Below are positions 8,360-11,320 of a stretch of 11,320 bases of DNA, in pieces. The notes beneath the pieces were generated by a model. The model saw nothing but the letters and a program-made list of their open reading frames with translations, did not search any database and was not told the origin of the DNA. Source of the DNA: Planctomycetales bacterium (lineage in GTDB: Bacteria > Planctomycetota > Planctomycetia > Planctomycetales > Planctomycetaceae); assembly GCA_020050375.1 (NCBI GenBank), contig JAGVKR010000718.1, positions 1-11,320 of the forward strand. Direction: 5' to 3'. The stretch's first letter is position 1, and each line of letters begins with the position of its first letter. Position numbers and translations under genes: made by a program.

Positions 8360-8465
8360 ACGCCGATTTTCGCCATGCGGTAATCGGTGCTCAACGAAGC
8401 GAAGGCTCGAATCGCACTTGTCCGAGCTCGATCCGCGCGAGACAATGGCGGAAGTGGGAGAAACC

Positions 8466-8714
8466 ATGATTCTGACAGCCGAACAACAGCAGGCGATCAC
8501 CCAGGGAGAGGCCGTGCGACTTTCGCCGCCGGACGTGGTAATTGAGTGCGTCGTGCTCCGGGCCGACGTGTACGATCGCGTCAAGACGCTGCTGTGCGAC
8601 GATTCACCGCTCAAGGAGGCGGAAAAGGCGGCCGCAATCCGCTGTGCCGGAGAGCGCGCCGACTGGAACGATCCTGAACTCGACGTGTACGAAGAGCATC
8701 GCCGCACGCCATGA
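8466..8714 (+). CDS. Antitoxin-like small protein, partner of a truncated PemK/MazF-type toxin
   Basis: An 82-residue acidic protein begins MILTAEQQQAITQGEAVRL and contains ECVVLRADVYDRVKTLL. I remember this pattern from small planctomycete proteins encoded just before PemK/MazF toxins; no named domain can be assigned with certainty. GGGAG lies 5 bases before the ATG at 8466, which decides this start over earlier in-frame ones (8418, 8445). The stop TGA overlaps the next ATG as ATGA (8711-8714), the coupling usual for antitoxin-toxin pairs. In such pairs the antitoxin binds and blocks the toxin and often represses the shared promoter. Here the toxin is reduced to a stub, so the antitoxin is an orphan. 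It may be decaying, or may neutralise a toxin encoded elsewhere. Confidence 0.6.
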   Translation: MILTAEQQQAITQGEAVRLSPPDVVIECVVLRADVYDRVKTLLCDDSPLKEAEKAAAIRCAGERADWNDPELDVYEEHRRTP

Positions 8715-8794
8715 AACGAGGCGACATCGTCCTCATTTCCCCCCGAGGTGCAGCATCTGTCGCACCAGGTCGGGGAAGGCCAGCCACAGTTTGA
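8711..8794 (+). pseudogene. Truncated PemK/MazF-like toxin, first codons only
   Basis: The frame starting at the ATGA overlap reads MKRGDIVLIS, the usual opening of PemK/MazF endoribonuclease toxins. From about codon 11 it runs into sequence that is the reverse strand of the OPT transporter's 3' end, and it stops at 8792-8794 after 27 codons. A complete toxin has about 110 residues. The break lies near 8740; from there the bases serve the transporter. The stub cannot make an RNase. The assignment rests on ten residues plus the position after an antitoxin-like gene. Confidence 0.5.
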
Positions 8795-10661
8795 TCGCGA
8801 CCCCCATCAGCGTTTCCCCGGCAATCAGGCCCGACGAAACGGTGATCGTGTACTTCTCATCGGTCGCGGGCCACTTCCTGGCCAGGATCCACGCAATCAG
8901 CGCCCCGACGAACATCGAGATCGAGTTGAACGCCGGCACGACTCCGGCGATTCCCAGCCCGGTGGCGGAAGGAATCCAGTGCTTGTGCTGCTTGGGCATA
9001 AACTCTTCGAGCAGCGTCAGGATGATCCCCAGCACACCTCCCGCGAGCATGGCCCAGCGGGCGCTCACGGGAAGTTTGTCGATTCCTTCGGCCAGCATGT
9101 CGGCCACGCCAGCCCAAACCTTTGCGGCCGGTGCGGGGAGTTCCTTCGTGCCGAGTTTCTTCGGGTCGGCGATCACCATGTAAACCGGAACGCAGATCAG
9201 CGTTCCCGCCAATACGCCGAACAATTGCGAAATGGTCTGCTTCCGCGGATTGCCCCCCAGCAGATATCCCGACTTGAGATCGGTGAGCAAATCGGCCGAA
9301 TGCGACGCGGCGCCGGCGGTGATCGACGCCGTCATCAGGTTGGTCACTTTATTTGACGGGGCGATCACGCCATACATCAATTGCGTAATCTTCCCCATGG
9401 CGCCGATCGGTGTGATGTCAGTCTCCCCCGTGGCCCGCGCGGCGACGATCGATAACAGAAAGGTCACCAGCACGGCCAGAATCCCCATCCACCACGTCAC
9501 GTCGAACAGGAAATGCCCCAGGAGCACGCAGGCGGCGCCGGAGACAAACGTCCCCAGCAGAAACCACGATCCGGGAACTTCGACGTGGGCCAGCGGATCG
9601 GCGGCGGCCGCGCGGCTCCCGACGAGCGATGCCAGTCCTTGAAATGCCCGCAGGACCGTTCGCCAGCGAAAGGCAAAGGCCAGAAGGCCGGAGGTGACCA
9701 TCATCGCCGTCGCCGGCCACAGCGTCCACGAGACGATTCCACGGTAGCCGGGCTGCGCAATGCCCGCCGAAACGAGCCACGGCCCGATGGCACCGTAATA
9801 AATGAGCGCCCCGATGAATAGCGAGATTCCCACACGAATCCCCATGATCGCCCCGGCTGCGACCATGATCAGCGAACCTTCGAAACCGATCGTGTACTTC
9901 TCCAGCAACAAACCGCCGCCGGGATAAATCGGGAACTCTTCCGGAAAGGCGATCGCTTTGGCCTGCTTGTCGATTTCTGTATTACCGGTCAAACCGGCCA
10001 GCCATTCACCAAGCGCCGGGACTCCCTCCTTCCAGAACGCCAGAATCCCGCCGATCACTCCCGACCACAACAAGGCCTTCGCTTTCTGCATCGCTTCGGC
10101 CCCCTCGGTGTGCATCGACTTGAGCGTCTCGGCGGTGGCAATCCCCGATGGAAAGGGCAACTGATCGATGTTGATGAGCTGTCGCTTGAGGGGAATCGCC
10201 ATGAAGACCCCCAGAAATGAAACCGCTGAGAGCCAGGCCATGATCTCCCACCAGCTCAGGATCCGTCCCGTGCTCAGATACAGGGCCGGCAGCGCCGAAA
10301 CCAACCCCGCCGACGACATATACCCGGCCGCACTGGCCGCGCTCGACATCGTATAGTTCTCGAGAATCGTGAACGGGTCGTCACGATATTTCGGGATGAT
10401 CGCTTCGAGCGCCTTGAACACCGCGTAGGCGATGATGCAGGCGGTGATCGTGACTCCCAGCCCCCAGCCGGTTTTCAACCCCACATACAGGTTCGAGATC
10501 GACATCACGCCGCCGATGATCATCCCCGTGACGATCGAGCGGACCGAGAGTTGCTTGACATGATCCCCCTGGTAGACGTTAGCGAGCCAGTCGCGGGCCG
10601 CCTGGTCGGCCTGGGCTTCCGGAGAAAGGGGAGCGCGGTCTTCAGTGCTCTCGACAGACAT
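8733..10661 (-). CDS. OPT-family oligopeptide transporter
   Basis: This inner-membrane transporter of the OPT family moves small peptides or related metal chelates, probably driven by protons. Counted from the chosen start it has 642 residues and many hydrophobic segments. It carries family blocks: ENYTMSSAASAAGYMSSAGL (101-120), QLPFPSGIATAE (167-178), GETDITPIGAMGKITQL (412-428), DLKSGYLLGGNPRKQ (461-475) and GLIAGETLMGV (611-621). The frame is open to 10766, but I choose the ATG at 10661 because GAGG lies 8 bases upstream and the protein then opens with a normal short acidic leader. The preceding 35 codons overlap the promoter region and look non-coding. The last codons overlap the toxin stub on the other strand, so the tail after about residue 625 (LAFPDLVRQMLHLGGK) may have been altered by the junction. 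It is divergent from the PSCyt1 gene. Confidence 0.92.
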   Translation of the reverse strand: MSVESTEDRAPLSPEAQADQAARDWLANVYQGDHVKQLSVRSIVTGMIIGGVMSISNLYVGLKTGWGLGVTITACIIAYAVFKALEAIIPKYRDDPFTILENYTMSSAASAAGYMSSAGLVSALPALYLSTGRILSWWEIMAWLSAVSFLGVFMAIPLKRQLINIDQLPFPSGIATAETLKSMHTEGAEAMQKAKALLWSGVIGGILAFWKEGVPALGEWLAGLTGNTEIDKQAKAIAFPEEFPIYPGGGLLLEKYTIGFEGSLIMVAAGAIMGIRVGISLFIGALIYYGAIGPWLVSAGIAQPGYRGIVSWTLWPATAMMVTSGLLAFAFRWRTVLRAFQGLASLVGSRAAAADPLAHVEVPGSWFLLGTFVSGAACVLLGHFLFDVTWWMGILAVLVTFLLSIVAARATGETDITPIGAMGKITQLMYGVIAPSNKVTNLMTASITAGAASHSADLLTDLKSGYLLGGNPRKQTISQLFGVLAGTLICVPVYMVIADPKKLGTKELPAPAAKVWAGVADMLAEGIDKLPVSARWAMLAGGVLGIILTLLEEFMPKQHKHWIPSATGLGIAGVVPAFNSISMFVGALIAWILARKWPATDEKYTITVSSGLIAGETLMGVAIKLWLAFPDLVRQMLHLGGK

Positions 10662-10728
10662 GCACAGATCCTCGTGTTGATGTGCCCCAAGGCCATGAAC
10701 AGCGACTCCTAAGTTCGCAGTCGAGTAG

Positions 10729-10756
10729 ATGATACTGCCCTCTTTCAGACGTACAA
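10729..10756 (-). promoter_or_regulatory. Possible sigma-70 promoter of the OPT transporter
   Basis: On the minus strand TTGTAC (10756-10751) and TATCAT (10734-10729) are 16 bases apart. The -10 box matches 5 of 6; the -35 box is poor. It lies about 70 bases before the ATG at 10661 and back to back with the sigma-54-like element for the opposite gene. Confidence 0.35.
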
Positions 10757-10760
10757 CCAT

Positions 10761-10776
10761 TGGCACAATCTTCGCC
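10761..10776 (+). promoter_or_regulatory. Sigma-54-like element upstream of the PSCyt1 gene
   Basis: TGGCACAATCTTCGCC has a perfect -24 half (TGGCAC) and the required GG-N10-GC spacing. In the -12 half one T is C and the last base is C instead of A/T. The transcript would begin near 10788 and leave a leader of about 30 bases before the ATG at 10817. It is weaker than the clpC element but well placed. Confidence 0.42.
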
Positions 10777-10816
10777 TTCTCGACACGTCTCCCGGTGCCG
10801 ACTAAGCTGGAAACTG

Positions 10817-11320
10817 ATGAACCACTTCACAACGATCGTTGCCTGTGCTCTGGGGCTCGCCGTCTCGTCTGCCGGTGCGCTCTGCGCCGAAGAATCACCG
10901 CGGCCGACAGCAGAGCAACTCGAATTCTTCGAGAAGCGGGTGCGGCCCGTCCTCGTCGAGAGCTGCTTCGGCTGCCACGGCGAGAAAAAGCAGGAGGGGG
11001 GGCTGCGTCTCGACTCGCGGGCCGGCGCGCTCAAAGGGGGTGACAGCGGCGCGGTTGTGCTCGCCGGAAAACCGGACGAAAGCGACCTGATCGCCGCCAT
11101 CAACTACGATGGCGCGCTCAAGATGCCCCCCAAACAGAAACTCGGGGCAGACGCAATCGCGGCACTGACGGAATGGGTCAAACTCGGCCTCCCCTGGCCC
11201 GAGTCGATCGGGGCCGATCGAGCCAGGCATTCATCGACACAGCAGCACCATTGGGCGTATCGACCGGTCGAGCCGGTGGCGACGCCTCCCGTGCGTGACA
11301 AGCAGTGGCCACAAACCGAC
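10817..11320 (+). CDS. Planctomycete cytochrome c (PSCyt1) protein, probably DUF1549/DUF1553 type; 3' end outside window
   Basis: The frame is open to the right edge (168 codons). It begins with a Sec-type signal peptide (hydrophobic 5-22, likely cut after ALCA at 24). The PSCyt1 domain follows: VRPVLVESCFGCHGEKKQEG with haem-binding C50-x-x-C53-H54, GGLRLDSR (61-68), and the Met-ligand motif KMPP (102-105). The stretch HWAYRPVEPVATPPVRDKQW (145-164) is the typical linker to DUF1549, so the missing part should carry DUF1549 and DUF1553, and a DUF1501 gene often comes next. The protein should be exported and bind one c-type haem. Its biological role is not settled; these proteins are abundant in planctomycetes and linked to breakdown of complex substrates. 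GGAA before the ATG is a weak Shine-Dalgarno site. A sigma-54-like element lies about 40 bases upstream. Confidence 0.9.
   Translation, partial: MNHFTTIVACALGLAVSSAGALCAEESPRPTAEQLEFFEKRVRPVLVESCFGCHGEKKQEGGLRLDSRAGALKGGDSGAVVLAGKPDESDLIAAINYDGALKMPPKQKLGADAIAALTEWVKLGLPWPESIGADRARHSSTQQHHWAYRPVEPVATPPVRDKQWPQTD

Noticed and set aside
8418..8465. A longer antitoxin starting upstream of 8466
   Set aside because: The early starts lack a ribosome site, whereas GGGAG stands 5 bases before 8466.
10662..10766. An N-terminal extension of the OPT transporter to 10766
   Set aside because: The ATG at 10661 has a good ribosome site, and the extension overlaps the promoter elements and has no family similarity.
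10817..10890. A lipoprotein signal in the PSCyt1 protein (Cys23)
   Set aside because: The residues before Cys23 (AGAL) do not form a lipobox; an ordinary signal peptidase site fits better.

Overview
The window looks like a stretch of a planctomycete chromosome (Planctomycetota). The evidence is a gene starting with the planctomycete-type cytochrome c domain (PSCyt1) at the right edge, a broken DUF1501 gene with a Tat signal near position 2050, high G+C coding sequence, frequently weak or absent Shine-Dalgarno sites, and short interspersed word-like repeats in the intergenic DNA. The genus cannot be read from the sequence.

Layout. Positions 3-650 hold the C-terminal end of a flavin/iron-sulfur NAD(P)-linked oxidoreductase. 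Converging on it is an AAA_14-DUF4143 ATPase (757-1911, minus). Divergent from that ATPase is a DUF1501 gene that breaks off after about 67 codons (2050-2280). A ZIP-family metal transporter with a His-rich loop follows on the minus strand (2445-3452). A 707-base gap (3453-4159) carries repeats and a very good sigma-54 (-24/-12) promoter that points at clpC (4160-6694), which ends in a strong intrinsic terminator.

From 6760 to 8732 lies an accessory-looking block. It has an A+T-rich leader with a near-consensus sigma-70 promoter, an archaeal-type ATPase with a DUF234-like C-terminus (6890-8359), and an antitoxin-like gene (8466-8714). The antitoxin overlaps by ATGA the first codons of a PemK/MazF-like toxin that has been cut off. 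The cut lies where an OPT-family oligopeptide transporter (8733-10661, minus) ends. Divergent from the transporter is the start of a secreted PSCyt1 protein (10817 to the edge), with a second, weaker sigma-54-like element in front of it.

The genes do not form one operon. They read as a housekeeping backbone (oxidoreductase, ZIP transporter, ClpC, OPT transporter, PSCyt1 protein) interrupted by accessory or decaying pieces (two ATPase-nuclease-like proteins, a broken DUF1501 gene, a beheaded toxin-antitoxin pair, dispersed repeats). I see no CRISPR array, tRNA, rRNA, or intact transposase or integrase. I do not see a clear new multi-gene system. The best leads are sigma-54 control of clpC, a dispersed 33-base repeat that has become in-frame coding sequence in the ZIP transporter, and the orphaned antitoxin.
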